From positions 1-64,000 of the forward strand of contig CALLMD010000012.1 of the NCBI GenBank assembly GCA_938007935.1: a stretch of 64,000 nucleotides of DNA, given 5' to 3'. The DNA comes from an uncultured Hellea sp. (lineage in GTDB: Bacteria; Pseudomonadota; Alphaproteobacteria; Caulobacterales; Maricaulaceae). The notes under the pieces were generated by a model that saw only the letters and a program-made list of their open reading frames with translations, searched no databases and was not told the DNA's origin. The position numbers and the translations under genes were made by a program. This document shows, in pieces, positions 8,413 to 16,872 of the stretch. The stretch's first letter is position 1. Each line of letters starts with the position of its first letter.

Positions 8413-10008
8413 TTAGTCGTATTTAATACGGCCCTTTTCACCATGTGTCTGTTGCAACACGGTCGTCGCCATGGGGCCAAAGCCTGTCCACATATCCGCA
8501 TTGACTTGCTCAGCAGGGATAACAACATCAGCATAATCATTAGGCGCTCGCCACCCAGGATGAGGCTGTATTTTAACATATTGTCCGCCAACCGGATGAA
8601 GAGCCAGGCGCTTATCGAGGATTTTTTGAAGGCGTTCGACTTGGTCTGGATGTGCCGTAGAAATATCGTCAGCTTCGTTTGGGTCGGTCCAGACGTTGAA
8701 CAGCTCTGTCCTTACTTCGGTCGTGCGGCGTTCGTGATTGACATATTGTATCAGCTTCCACGGCCCGTCGAGCACGCCATATTTGAACTCATTATAGATC
8801 GGGACATTGGAGGTAAAAATAAGCGGCTCGCCGCGGTCTTTCTCGCCTTTGCCCGTAACAGCGTTCCAGCGGTCTATGCCGTCAATTTTCTTCTGATATT
8901 GCGGTTTAATACCCGTCGCTGTCATCAGGCTTGGATAGACATCCATAACCGAAATAACATTTTCATTCACTGTATTGGCCGGCAGCACATCAGGCCACCG
9001 CATAACAGAAGTGACGCGCACGCCGCCCTCATAGGCTTCGAGCTTACCGCCGCGCAGAGGTGTATTCACGCCGCCAAAATTATAGAAGCCGCCATTATCA
9101 GAGAAGAAGAGCACAATGGTATTATCTGCGATGCCCTGTTTATCAAGACTGTCTAAGATAGAGCCTATCGCTTGATCCATACTATCGACCATTGCAGCGT
9201 AGGTTTTGGCAGGAAAACGCGGCGTATCGATACGCGCGGGATATTTCGCCTTGTCTTCATCCTTGGCTTCCATCGGAGAATGGGGCGCAAGGAAGGGTAC
9301 ATAAAGAAAGAACGGTTTATCGGGATCGCGCATCTCTTCGATGAAACGGGACGCCTGATTACCATGAATATTTGTGGCGTATTCGCCTCTATGATTTACG
9401 GGCACGCCGTTTTCTTGGAAATCATGACCGCCCGCCATCGTATGATCGAAATAGAGAACGTCAGTATTAAAATGCCCATAGAAATGATCAAAGCCACGCG
9501 CGTTGGGTGTATGCTGTTCAATCGTATGGCCGAGGTGCCATTTCCCGATCATGGCTGTATCATAACCTGCGGCCTTAAAGTCCTCAGACATAAAGCGTTC
9601 CGTCGGCGAGACGCCCCCATTATCCCATGCCATCAAAACTGCATGCGCAACGCCGAGTTTAATCGGGTCGCGCGCAGTCATCAAAGCCGCGCGCGTTGGC
9701 GTACAAAAAGGCGTGGCGTAAAAACGCTCAAGCCGCATGCCCTCTTTGGCGAGACGGTCAATATTTGGGGTTTTAATATCGCTACCGTGGTAACCGACAT
9801 CTGCCCAACCAAGGTCATCCGCGAGAAGAATGACAACATTTGGCGGCGGCGCATCTGCGGGACGTGTTTTGACTAATTCAGAGATATTCGCCGTTTGCTC
9901 GCTCGGGAAATCAAAATCTGAGGAGGCGACTTTTTTGAATTTGACTTTGGCAAAAATGAACCCTGCAATCAAAAGAATAACGAGAATGGCGAGTATCTTC
10001 TTAAACAT
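8413..10008 (-). CDS. membrane-anchored type I (formylglycine) sulfatase
   Basis: Arylsulfatase-family enzyme of 531 residues that would hydrolyse sulfate esters. The formylglycine site C102-T-P104-T-R106 is intact, with ADDLGW (D64, D65), GKWHLGH (155-161) and FFSDNGG (D304, N305) as metal and sulfate ligands. Residues 4-20 form a hydrophobic signal anchor, so it should act in the periplasm. AGGGG precedes the ATG. It sits 24 bases after a small unknown gene at the distal end of the steroid operon, so a steroid sulfate substrate is a reasonable inference. The cysteine needs a formylglycine-generating enzyme; one is encoded at 43590-44564. Confidence 0.9.
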   Translation of the reverse strand: MFKKILAILVILLIAGFIFAKVKFKKVASSDFDFPSEQTANISELVKTRPADAPPPNVVILLADDLGWADVGYHGSDIKTPNIDRLAKEGMRLERFYATPFCTPTRAALMTARDPIKLGVAHAVLMAWDNGGVSPTERFMSEDFKAAGYDTAMIGKWHLGHTIEQHTPNARGFDHFYGHFNTDVLYFDHTMAGGHDFQENGVPVNHRGEYATNIHGNQASRFIEEMRDPDKPFFLYVPFLAPHSPMEAKDEDKAKYPARIDTPRFPAKTYAAMVDSMDQAIGSILDSLDKQGIADNTIVLFFSDNGGFYNFGGVNTPLRGGKLEAYEGGVRVTSVMRWPDVLPANTVNENVISVMDVYPSLMTATGIKPQYQKKIDGIDRWNAVTGKGEKDRGEPLIFTSNVPIYNEFKYGVLDGPWKLIQYVNHERRTTEVRTELFNVWTDPNEADDISTAHPDQVERLQKILDKRLALHPVGGQYVKIQPHPGWRAPNDYADVVIPAEQVNADMWTGFGPMATTVLQQTHGEKGRIKYD

Positions 10009-10032
10009 GAGGGTCCCCTTATATGCCGTATT

Positions 10033-10329
10033 TTAAGCAGGCGTTCCAGAGACGCCTGAGCTGCCAAACATACCGAGCTTAACTGTGCCGTCGAGATTAC
10101 CCCCCTCTTCCCCGACATCGAACTCAAGTGTGATGGGCATGGGTTGCGTGAGGTCGGCTTTCCATTTGGCGCGCCCGTCTTCGACTTTGCCGTCTTGAAC
10201 ATCAAGCGAATTTCCATCCGCGACCATGGTCCCCGTAAGCGCGTCTCCCTCTTGGGCTAAAGTCAGCACGGCCTCTCGGTCACCCATTGGGGTTTTCATC
10301 ACAATATTCCAACTTCCATTAAACGACAT
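10033..10329 (-). CDS. small conserved-looking beta-rich protein
   Basis: The 98-residue product is not assigned to a family. It reads as alternating beta strands with glycine turns (NIVMKTPMGDREAVLTL, GDALTGTMVADG, ITLEFDVG), like one half of a lipocalin or fatty-acid-binding barrel. No signal peptide, cysteine or membrane segment. AAGGAG lies 6 bases before the ATG. It is 11 bases after the KstD-like gene and 24 before the sulfatase in the same operon, so a role in handling a hydrophobic steroid intermediate is possible but speculative. Confidence 0.7.
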   Translation of the reverse strand: MSFNGSWNIVMKTPMGDREAVLTLAQEGDALTGTMVADGNSLDVQDGKVEDGRAKWKADLTQPMPITLEFDVGEEGGNLDGTVKLGMFGSSGVSGTPA

Positions 10330-10340
10330 ATCAGTCTCCT

Positions 10341-12005
10341 TTAAGTATTCGCGCCCATAATATGTTTCGCCGCGACATAGCCAAATGTCATAGCAGGCCC
10401 AAGTGTCGAGCCTGCGCCTGGATAGCTATGCCCCATAACAGATGACGCTGTATTGCCCGTTGCATAAAGCCCCGCGATGGGCGTGCCCTTGCTATCAAGC
10501 GCTTGGGCATTAACGTCGACATCAATGCCGCCTTTGGTTCCAATATCGCCCGGGCGCACAGGGAAAGCGTAAAATGGCGCCTTGGCCAAGGGGGCGAGGC
10601 ACGGATTAGGCGTGATAGAGGGATCGCCATAATAGCGGTCATAGGCATTACCGCCCGATCCGAAATCTTCATCTACCCCCGTTTGCGAATATTTAGCGAC
10701 CTTATCGACAGTCGCTTGCAGGCCTGCGCTATCGACGTCCATGAGAGCGGCAAGCTCTGCGATTGTGTCGGCTTTTTTGACGACGGCCTTAATCGCGTCA
10801 TTCCATTTACTATCGGGATGCACGGCCGTTGGATAAAGCGGGCCTATCCCGTATTTCTCCCGCGCGCGGCGATCAAAGATAACCCAGCTGGTCATGGGGT
10901 AAGCTTGAAGGCTACGGCCAACTTCATCATATGAGCCAGCTTCATTTAAGAAACGCTCACCTTTTTCATTGACGATATAAATGCCCGGTAACGCCCGCTC
11001 AGCAAATAGAATACGCGAGCGGTCACGGCCTGGCAAACGCACGGACGGCCCCCACCATGCCGCGTCCATCAACGTCAGCGCAGCGCCAGCTTCCTCTGCC
11101 GCTTTATGGGCATCGCCTGTATTATGTCCGGGTGTTGCAGACCACTCTGTATCAGTTGGCCCCGGTAAATGTTTAGAGCGCATCTCCGCATTATGCTCAA
11201 ACCCGCCCGCAGCCATAATGACGCCGCGCCGCGTATTTACGAGCATGTCCTTGCCTTCTTTAGAAATAATGGCGCCTGTCACCGCGCCGTTTTTAGTGAC
11301 TAGGGATGTCATAGGGCTACTTCGCCAAATCGGAATCCCGCGCGAAAAGATTGATGTTAGGCAACGTCCAACCAAGGCATTTCCTAGACAGAGCCGTCTA
11401 TGGCGTTTGGACTTCATGCGCATGGGAATATCCAAACGATAAGAAATCATAAGCTTCGCCATGATCCACTTCCAACCTTTGGAGCGCGTAATAATCGTTT
11501 TGGCTTCATTCACCGTAATCGTAAACCCGCCAAAGATTGTTTGCGGATGGGGCGGACGCATATTTAAAAATTCTTTGCCGAGCTTTGTCGCGCTCATCGG
11601 CACAGGATCCAAGGTGCGCCATCCATCTTTACTTCCCGGCAAGTCAGAGAGGTAATCTGCATAGGGTGTGGAGACAAATTTCACATCGGATTTATCTTCC
11701 ATATATTTAAGCATTTCGGGGGCCTTCTCAACATAAGCCGCAAGCCGTTCTTCGGAGACATCATCCCCGACACAGGCTTTTAGATATGTGAGCGCCGCAT
11801 CAGCCGTATCCGTCTGACCATGTTCTTTCATAAGATGGTTGCAAGGGATCCAAATTCCGCCGCCCGAGGTCGCGGAAGTTCCGCCATACATGTCAGATTT
11901 TTCGACAACAAGAACGTCACCACCTTGATCATGAGCCGTGATGGCCGCAGTTAGCGCGCCTGCGCCAGACCCCACAACCAAAACATCTACATCAATGCTA
12001 TCCAT
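10341..12005 (-). CDS. kstD: 3-ketosteroid Delta1-dehydrogenase-like flavoprotein
   Basis: FAD-dependent enzyme of about 554 residues that would introduce the C1-C2 double bond in ring A of 3-ketosteroids. The N-terminal dinucleotide fold VVGSGAGALTAA is followed by VVEKSDMYGGTSATSGGGIW. Near the C-terminus, HSYPGAGSTLGPAMTFGY carries the tyrosine and glycine that correspond to Tyr487 and Gly491 of Rhodococcus KstD1, and NEAGSYDE fits the Tyr318 region. I chose the ATG at 12005, which follows GGGGAATGGA; the TTG at 12017 is less likely. A 68-base gap to the isomerase gene is the largest in this part of the operon and may hold an internal promoter. A related fumarate-reductase-type activity cannot be excluded. 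Confidence 0.75.
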   Translation of the reverse strand: MDSIDVDVLVVGSGAGALTAAITAHDQGGDVLVVEKSDMYGGTSATSGGGIWIPCNHLMKEHGQTDTADAALTYLKACVGDDVSEERLAAYVEKAPEMLKYMEDKSDVKFVSTPYADYLSDLPGSKDGWRTLDPVPMSATKLGKEFLNMRPPHPQTIFGGFTITVNEAKTIITRSKGWKWIMAKLMISYRLDIPMRMKSKRHRRLCLGNALVGRCLTSIFSRGIPIWRSSPMTSLVTKNGAVTGAIISKEGKDMLVNTRRGVIMAAGGFEHNAEMRSKHLPGPTDTEWSATPGHNTGDAHKAAEEAGAALTLMDAAWWGPSVRLPGRDRSRILFAERALPGIYIVNEKGERFLNEAGSYDEVGRSLQAYPMTSWVIFDRRAREKYGIGPLYPTAVHPDSKWNDAIKAVVKKADTIAELAALMDVDSAGLQATVDKVAKYSQTGVDEDFGSGGNAYDRYYGDPSITPNPCLAPLAKAPFYAFPVRPGDIGTKGGIDVDVNAQALDSKGTPIAGLYATGNTASSVMGHSYPGAGSTLGPAMTFGYVAAKHIMGANT

Positions 12006-12036
12006 TCCATTCCCCAAGCTTTAATTATGTGTATCT

Positions 12037-12066
12037 ATTGACTTTTCGAACGTCAATCGGAAAGTC
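12037..12066 (-). promoter_or_regulatory. possible internal promoter with nested inverted repeats
   Basis: In the gap before the KstD-like gene, ATTGAC/GTCAAT (12037-12042, 12052-12057) and GACTTT/AAAGTC (12040-12045, 12061-12066) form overlapping inverted repeats. On the minus strand TTGACG could be a -35 element; the matching -10 is poor. Confidence 0.25.
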
Positions 12067-12073
12067 CTTAAGA

Positions 12074-12484
12074 CTATGTCTGTGTTATATTTGTTGGTCC
12101 CCAATAAGCGTTCATTTCAACGACTTTTCCATCTGCGTTAAATTCGAATGTATCAATAATATCGATGGTCATTGCCCCTTTGGGCAGTTCAACCTCTACC
12201 GCTATATCAGCATCCACATGGGTCATGCCTCCAACGGTGCATCTAAATGGAAAAGCCGCACAATTCCCTGCAATTCGGACAGGGCCAGTCAGTTTTAATT
12301 TCGCGCCATTTTTAACGGCCATCTGATAAAAGCTAAGAATAGCGTCTTTGCCTTCTTTCGGCGGTACGCCCACCGGGTCTATAACTTTCGCATCATCGGC
12401 GTAAAGGTCGGCTATACCCTGCGCGTCTTGCGCATTAAAAAGGTTAATATAAGCTTCAACAGCTTCTTGCATATGTTGTGTCAT
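12074..12484 (-). CDS. ksi: steroid Delta5-isomerase (ketosteroid isomerase)
   Basis: The 136-residue NTF2-fold protein resembles Comamonas testosteroni ketosteroid isomerase along its whole length. Y12 aligns with Tyr14, D36 in DPVG with the catalytic base Asp38, and D111 in IIDTFEF with Asp99; LYADDAKV and FNADGKVVEM are also shared. The enzyme moves the C5-C6 double bond to C4-C5 in 3-oxo-5-ene steroids, giving the substrate for the KstD-like enzyme encoded next. AAGGAG precedes the ATG. It is cytoplasmic, with no signal peptide. Other SnoaL-like functions are possible, but all three catalytic residues being present makes isomerase likely. Confidence 0.85.
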   Translation of the reverse strand: MTQHMQEAVEAYINLFNAQDAQGIADLYADDAKVIDPVGVPPKEGKDAILSFYQMAVKNGAKLKLTGPVRIAGNCAAFPFRCTVGGMTHVDADIAVEVELPKGAMTIDIIDTFEFNADGKVVEMNAYWGPTNITQT

Positions 12485-12495
12485 GGAAGCTCTCC

Positions 12496-12954
12496 TTAAG
12501 GGTAATAACGGCTGATTGTATCAACAACGCAGGCGGGTTTTTCTTCGCCCTCAATTTCGATGGTAACACGCAGAGTAGATTGATATCCGCCTGGCACTTC
12601 CTTAATTTCAAGGAATTCACCATGGCCACGCACTTTAGAGCCAGACTTCACAGGATTAAGAAAGCGAACTTTATCTGTTCCGTAATTAATGCCCATCTTC
12701 ATGCCTTTAATTTCTAATATTTCGGGCATAAGTTTAGCGGCGAGAGAAAGCGTCAAATAACCATGCGCAATCGTTTTACCGAAAGGCCCGTCCTTAGCCT
12801 TCTCTTCATCCACGTGAATCCATTGATGATCGCCTGTAGCATCCGCAAATGTATTTATCCGCTCTTGGCTAATTTCCATCCAATCACTTGGTCCAATTTT
12901 GAGGCCCTCTTTACCAAGCAAATCTCCCGGCGCGTCTATTACTGTCAGTGTCAT
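12496..12954 (-). CDS. MaoC-family (R)-specific enoyl-CoA hydratase
   Basis: Hot-dog-fold hydratase of 152 residues. The hydratase 2 motif is intact: FADATGDHQWIHVD with D42 and H47, followed by GPFGKTIAHGYLTLSL. It would hydrate an enoyl-CoA during beta-oxidation of a steroid-derived acyl-CoA. It sits 13 bases after ipdF and 11 before the isomerase gene in the same operon. The substrate is inferred from context only. Confidence 0.85.
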   Translation of the reverse strand: MTLTVIDAPGDLLGKEGLKIGPSDWMEISQERINTFADATGDHQWIHVDEEKAKDGPFGKTIAHGYLTLSLAAKLMPEILEIKGMKMGINYGTDKVRFLNPVKSGSKVRGHGEFLEIKEVPGGYQSTLRVTIEIEGEEKPACVVDTISRYYP

Positions 12955-12967
12955 ATTATGTGCCTTT

Positions 12968-13756
12968 CTAAGCTCTTTGTGATGATGTGGAAATGACTTC
13001 GCCTGTCATGTAACTTGAATAATCTGAAGCGAGAAAAACCATGACATTGGCTTGTTCCCAGACTTCACTTCCACGTCCATATGCTTCCTTGGCCTCAAGT
13101 TCAGCGAGAAGCTCCTTACTTGTGACTTTGTGTAGGAATGGATGCAAAGCGAGGCTTGGCGCTACAGCATTGACGCGAATACCAAATTCTGCGCCTTCCA
13201 CACCTGCGCATCGCGTCAAGGCCATAACGCCAGCCTTGGCGGCCGCATAATGAGCTTGTCCTTTTTGAGCACGCCATCCAAGAACAGAGGCATTATTGAC
13301 AATAACGCCATGGCCTTGGGTTTTCATATATAGCATAGCCGCGCGGTTAATGCGAAAGCAGCCGTTAAGCGTCACGTCCATGACGACCATCCATTGCTCA
13401 TCCGTCATATCCACAAGGTTGGCTGTCCCGCCTAATCCCGCATTATTGATAACAACATCAATACCGCCAAGTGATTTAAAAGCCGCCTCTATTAGTGCAT
13501 CAACATCCGCCTGATCTGTGACGTTACAAATTGAATAGTCTGGCCGTTGCCCTGTTTCGGCTTCAAGAGTGTCTTGAGCCTTTTGTAGCCGGCCTTCGTG
13601 AATGTCCGAGATAAAAACTCTTGCACCCTCTTCAATACATTTCTTAGCCGCGGCAAAGCCAATGCCCGTTCCCGCCGCGGCCGTGATGACGACGCGCTTA
13701 CCTTTAAGCAGGCCATGCCCTGGCACATAATCAGGTATGTTTTTTAAATCTGTCAT
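12968..13756 (-). CDS. ipdF: IpdF-like short-chain dehydrogenase
   Basis: SDR of 262 residues. From memory it matches mycobacterial IpdF (Rv3559c) closely in several stretches: HGLLKGKRVVITAAAGTGIG, VIVNNASVLGWRAQ, HYAAAKAGVMALTRC and FLASDYSSYMTGEVIS. IpdF oxidises the 5-hydroxy group of the indane-propionate CoA intermediate left after ring A/B removal. The Rossmann TAAAGTGIG and the YxxxK pair are present. It follows the FadE30-like gene by 2 bases, the same neighbour pair as in Mycobacterium, which supports the call. Confidence 0.8.
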   Translation of the reverse strand: MTDLKNIPDYVPGHGLLKGKRVVITAAAGTGIGFAAAKKCIEEGARVFISDIHEGRLQKAQDTLEAETGQRPDYSICNVTDQADVDALIEAAFKSLGGIDVVINNAGLGGTANLVDMTDEQWMVVMDVTLNGCFRINRAAMLYMKTQGHGVIVNNASVLGWRAQKGQAHYAAAKAGVMALTRCAGVEGAEFGIRVNAVAPSLALHPFLHKVTSKELLAELEAKEAYGRGSEVWEQANVMVFLASDYSSYMTGEVISTSSQRA

Positions 13757-13758
13757 CC

Positions 13759-14931
13759 TTAGCCCTTTATAACCGTTCCGCCGCCGCGCGGTTCCTTAGG
13801 CATACCCAAAGCGCGCTCTGCGATGATGTTGCGCTGAATCTGGTTCGTGCCCCCATAAATCGTATCTGAGCGAGAGAAGAGAAATAGCTTTTGCATTTTA
13901 TTATACTCGCCCTCTTCGAGAATTTCCGCAGAGGCACCCATAACATCCATGGCAAGCTCACCCAAATCACGATGCCAGCTCGCCCAATAGATTTTGGACA
14001 TATAACCCTCTTTCGTCAGCTCACCAGTCTCGGCGGCCTCTAACGTTCTGAGTGCCGTAAAGCGCATTATCTTTAGACCGGCATAAGATTTAGCTATTCG
14101 TTGCCTAATAAGCGGGTCTTGTGAGGCTCCGTTCTTTTTTGCAAGCTCAACAATCTGGCGAAACTCATCGGCGAATGTCATTTGCTGGCCTAGCGTTGAA
14201 GCCCCTCTCTCAAAGCCAAGAAGCGCCATAGCGATTTTCCAGCCATCGCCCACATCGCCAATGATATCGTCTTCGCTGCAAATCGCGCCGTCAAAAAAGA
14301 CTTCATTAAACTCAGCTGTGCCGCTCATCTGTTTGATGGGGTGAATATCAATCCCCGGCTGATCAAGTTTAACGAGGAGGAACACAAGACCATGCCGCCC
14401 TACAGAGCCTTCTTCGGCGCGCGCGACGACAAAGATGTAATCAGAGTCCATCGCAAGTGACGTCCAGATTTTTTGACCGTCAATAATCCAGTTGCCATTT
14501 TCCAGCCGCGCTTTGGTTTTGATATTGGACAGGTCAGAGCCTGCATTGGGCTCGCTATAGCCTTGGCACCAAAATTCTGTGCCAGCTTTTATGCCGGGCA
14601 GATATTTGGCTTTTTGCGCATCTGTTCCGAAAGCAATAATCGTCGGGGCCAAAAGTGTCTCGCCAATATGTCCTGCCCGCCCTGGCCCGCCATGGGCAGC
14701 ATATTCTTCATTAAATCCCACAATTTCATCAAGGCTTGCCCCGCGCCCGCCATAGGCCTTAGGCCAGCCTACGCCAATCCAGCCCGCCGCGCCCATTTCG
14801 CGCTCCCATTTTAATCGCATGCCCGGAAAGGCGTCTTCATCCCCTGGCGTCGCGCGGCCGCGCAAGCATTCATACTCACCGCAAAAATTATCGCTCATCC
14901 ACTGGGAAAATTCTTCACGAAGCGCGCTCAT
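13759..14931 (-). CDS. fadE30: FadE30-like acyl-CoA dehydrogenase, large subunit
   Basis: Acyl-CoA dehydrogenase of 390 residues. It keeps the FAD-binding segment WCQGYSEPNAGSDLSNIKTK (near residue 130) and the C-terminal TIYGGTNQIQRNIIAERALG. The position of the MCAD catalytic glutamate (YEGT) is glycine here (G360), so another residue must be the base, as in other steroid dehydrogenases. Its position next to ipdF mirrors fadE30 in Mycobacterium, where it acts on the indane-propionyl CoA. It overlaps the preceding smaller dehydrogenase gene by 4 bases (ATGA), which suggests the two make a heteromer. Confidence 0.75.
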   Translation of the reverse strand: MSALREEFSQWMSDNFCGEYECLRGRATPGDEDAFPGMRLKWEREMGAAGWIGVGWPKAYGGRGASLDEIVGFNEEYAAHGGPGRAGHIGETLLAPTIIAFGTDAQKAKYLPGIKAGTEFWCQGYSEPNAGSDLSNIKTKARLENGNWIIDGQKIWTSLAMDSDYIFVVARAEEGSVGRHGLVFLLVKLDQPGIDIHPIKQMSGTAEFNEVFFDGAICSEDDIIGDVGDGWKIAMALLGFERGASTLGQQMTFADEFRQIVELAKKNGASQDPLIRQRIAKSYAGLKIMRFTALRTLEAAETGELTKEGYMSKIYWASWHRDLGELAMDVMGASAEILEEGEYNKMQKLFLFSRSDTIYGGTNQIQRNIIAERALGMPKEPRGGGTVIKG

Positions 14932-15989
14932 GCTGCGTCTCCAAAGATGTAATCAGCCAGACGATCATAATCCCCAGCGGAATTTCCAAACATAGATCTA
15001 TTGGCTCGCGCTCGTTTAAAGAAAAAATGCAGCGGATATTCCCACGTAAAGCCTATGCCGCCATGTAATTGTATGGCGTCACTCGCGACTTTAAAAAATG
15101 CATCGCTCGCATAGGCTTTGGCAATAAGGGCTGCTTCAATCTTTTCCTCAGGCGGCGCAATCGCTGCCGCATAAGTCGCCGAACGCACGGCCTCTATAAG
15201 GATAAACATATCTGCACAGCGATGTTTTACCGCTTGGAAACTCGCTATAGGACGGTCAAATTGAACGCGCTGTCCTGCATATTCTAATGTCATATCTAGG
15301 CATTTTTGCGCCCCGCCTACACATTCTGCGGCTAAAGCGATAAATGATTGCGTAATAATTTTTGCGTGCCGTTCTTCACTTCCATAGCCAATGATTTGTA
15401 TATCGCTATCAGCAACTTCACTCCAATCAACCTTGGCAAAACTGCGTGTGGGATCCATCGTCTTTTCAGGCGTGATAACAAGTCCTGCCGCATCTGAATT
15501 AATCGCAAGATAATCTATACCGTCAGCCACGCGCCGTGAAAGAATAATCATATCGGTGTGGCCGGAATAAACGCTGTGAGTGACAACTTTTTTTGTAGCA
15601 TCATGTCCATCGGAATAAGATGCCGTTAGCTCACCAGATGCTATTTTGGGTAAAAGCTCAGCTTTGGCGGAATCCTCGCCAGCTATTTTAATAATGTCAG
15701 CCACGATGCCGCAAGTGGTCAAGAATGGAATAGCACATAATGATGCCCCGAGTTCTTCCATAACCACAACGCGCCCAAGATCACCAAGGCCTGCGCCGCC
15801 ATAGTCTTCGTCAATGGCAATACCGGCCATACCTTGTTCAGCCGCGAAGCTCTTCCACGCTTGGGCGTCGAACGCCTGTCCTGATTGATAGATTTTCTCT
15901 ATTCCTTTCCCACCGTCAAACCAGTCTTGGAGAAAGCCGCGTGCAGCCTCTCTAATCATCTCATGGTCTTCTGTGAACGGAAACGCCAT
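14928..15989 (-). CDS. acyl-CoA dehydrogenase, small subunit-like
   Basis: The 353-residue protein belongs to the acyl-CoA dehydrogenase family and keeps QFDRPIASFQAVKHRCADM and QLHGGIGFTWEYPLHFFFKRA. It lacks the SEPGAGSD flavin segment (ASYSDGHDATKK instead) and the terminal YxGTxxIQ motif. That split is seen in alpha2beta2 steroid dehydrogenases such as ChsE and FadE31-33. The partner is probably the FadE30-like protein, whose gene overlaps this one by 4 bases. It starts one base inside the preceding SDR gene. Confidence 0.8.
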   Translation of the reverse strand: MAFPFTEDHEMIREAARGFLQDWFDGGKGIEKIYQSGQAFDAQAWKSFAAEQGMAGIAIDEDYGGAGLGDLGRVVVMEELGASLCAIPFLTTCGIVADIIKIAGEDSAKAELLPKIASGELTASYSDGHDATKKVVTHSVYSGHTDMIILSRRVADGIDYLAINSDAAGLVITPEKTMDPTRSFAKVDWSEVADSDIQIIGYGSEERHAKIITQSFIALAAECVGGAQKCLDMTLEYAGQRVQFDRPIASFQAVKHRCADMFILIEAVRSATYAAAIAPPEEKIEAALIAKAYASDAFFKVASDAIQLHGGIGFTWEYPLHFFFKRARANRSMFGNSAGDYDRLADYIFGDAA

Positions 15990-16870
15990 TAGCTACCATA
16001 AACCTTTTGTGCGGGCGGTGTTATTTTCTCTAGCTCGGCGATAACCTGTCCAATTTCTTTAACGTCATATCTCTCGCCTTTGTCTTTAACAGGACCTGTT
16101 TTCCATCCCTGAGCAATAGAAAGTTTGCCGCCAAAGCTCTCAAAACAATGCCCGTTCACATGAGACGACTTTTCACTAACAAGATAACAAATAAGCGGCG
16201 AGACATTGGCGGGGTCGAATTTATCGAAACTCCCATCTTCAGGCACTTTCATCATATCGGCAAAAACCTCCTCGGTCATACCTGTACGGCCTTGCGGCGC
16301 AACGGCATTTGCCGTGATACCGTAACGGCCAAGTTCAGCAGATTGATTAAGAGTCAGCGTTAAAATACCACCCTTGGCCGCAGAATAATTCGTTTGCCCC
16401 ACTGACCCCTGTAGGCCCGCCCCGGAACTTGTATTGATAATCCGTGCATTAACGTTTTTGCCTTCTTTGCTCTGCTGCCGCCAATATTTCGCCGCGTGAG
16501 AACTAATGCAAAAATGTCCTTTTAGATGAACCTTGATGACAAGGTCCCAATCTTCTTCAGAGAGCGAGGTAAACATACGATCACGATTATTCCCCGCATT
16601 ATTGACCACAGCATGCAGGTCACCGAATTCATCAATCGCAGATTCCACAATATCAAAGGCGCTATCATAATCAGTAATATCCCCCAAATTGACGATGGCA
16701 TTTCCGCCTGCCTCTTTAATCACCTTTACAGTTTCAGAGGCCGTATTTTTATTGATGTCATTAACAACGACATTCGCGCCCTCAGCGCCGAGTGCTAAAG
16801 CGTAGGCCCGTCCAAGGCCGCCGCCTGCGCCCGTAATGATGACTGTTCTGTCTTTGCAGAATTCGCCCAT
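15989..16870 (-). CDS. short-chain dehydrogenase, 3-hydroxyacyl-CoA type
   Basis: SDR of 293 residues with VIITGAGGGLGRAYALALGAEGANVVVND at the N-terminus and a YSAAKGG active site, resembling the dehydrogenase domain of 17beta-HSD4/multifunctional enzyme 2. A 3-hydroxyacyl-CoA or hydroxysteroid dehydrogenase is inferred. I chose the ATG at 16870; a longer frame upstream runs into fadA6 and has an arginine-rich, non-family start. It lies 2 bases after fadA6 and overlaps the next gene by one base. Confidence 0.8.
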   Translation of the reverse strand: MGEFCKDRTVIITGAGGGLGRAYALALGAEGANVVVNDINKNTASETVKVIKEAGGNAIVNLGDITDYDSAFDIVESAIDEFGDLHAVVNNAGNNRDRMFTSLSEEDWDLVIKVHLKGHFCISSHAAKYWRQQSKEGKNVNARIINTSSGAGLQGSVGQTNYSAAKGGILTLTLNQSAELGRYGITANAVAPQGRTGMTEEVFADMMKVPEDGSFDKFDPANVSPLICYLVSEKSSHVNGHCFESFGGKLSIAQGWKTGPVKDKGERYDVKEIGQVIAELEKITPPAQKVYGS

Positions 16871-16872
16871 AA

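Noticed and set aside
8398-9156. Long plus-strand open frame opposite the sulfatase gene
   Set aside because: It is antisense to a gene with an intact catalytic site and gives a protein with no family features.
9172-9876. Second long plus-strand frame opposite the sulfatase
   Set aside because: Shadow frame; the minus-strand product has all sulfatase motifs.
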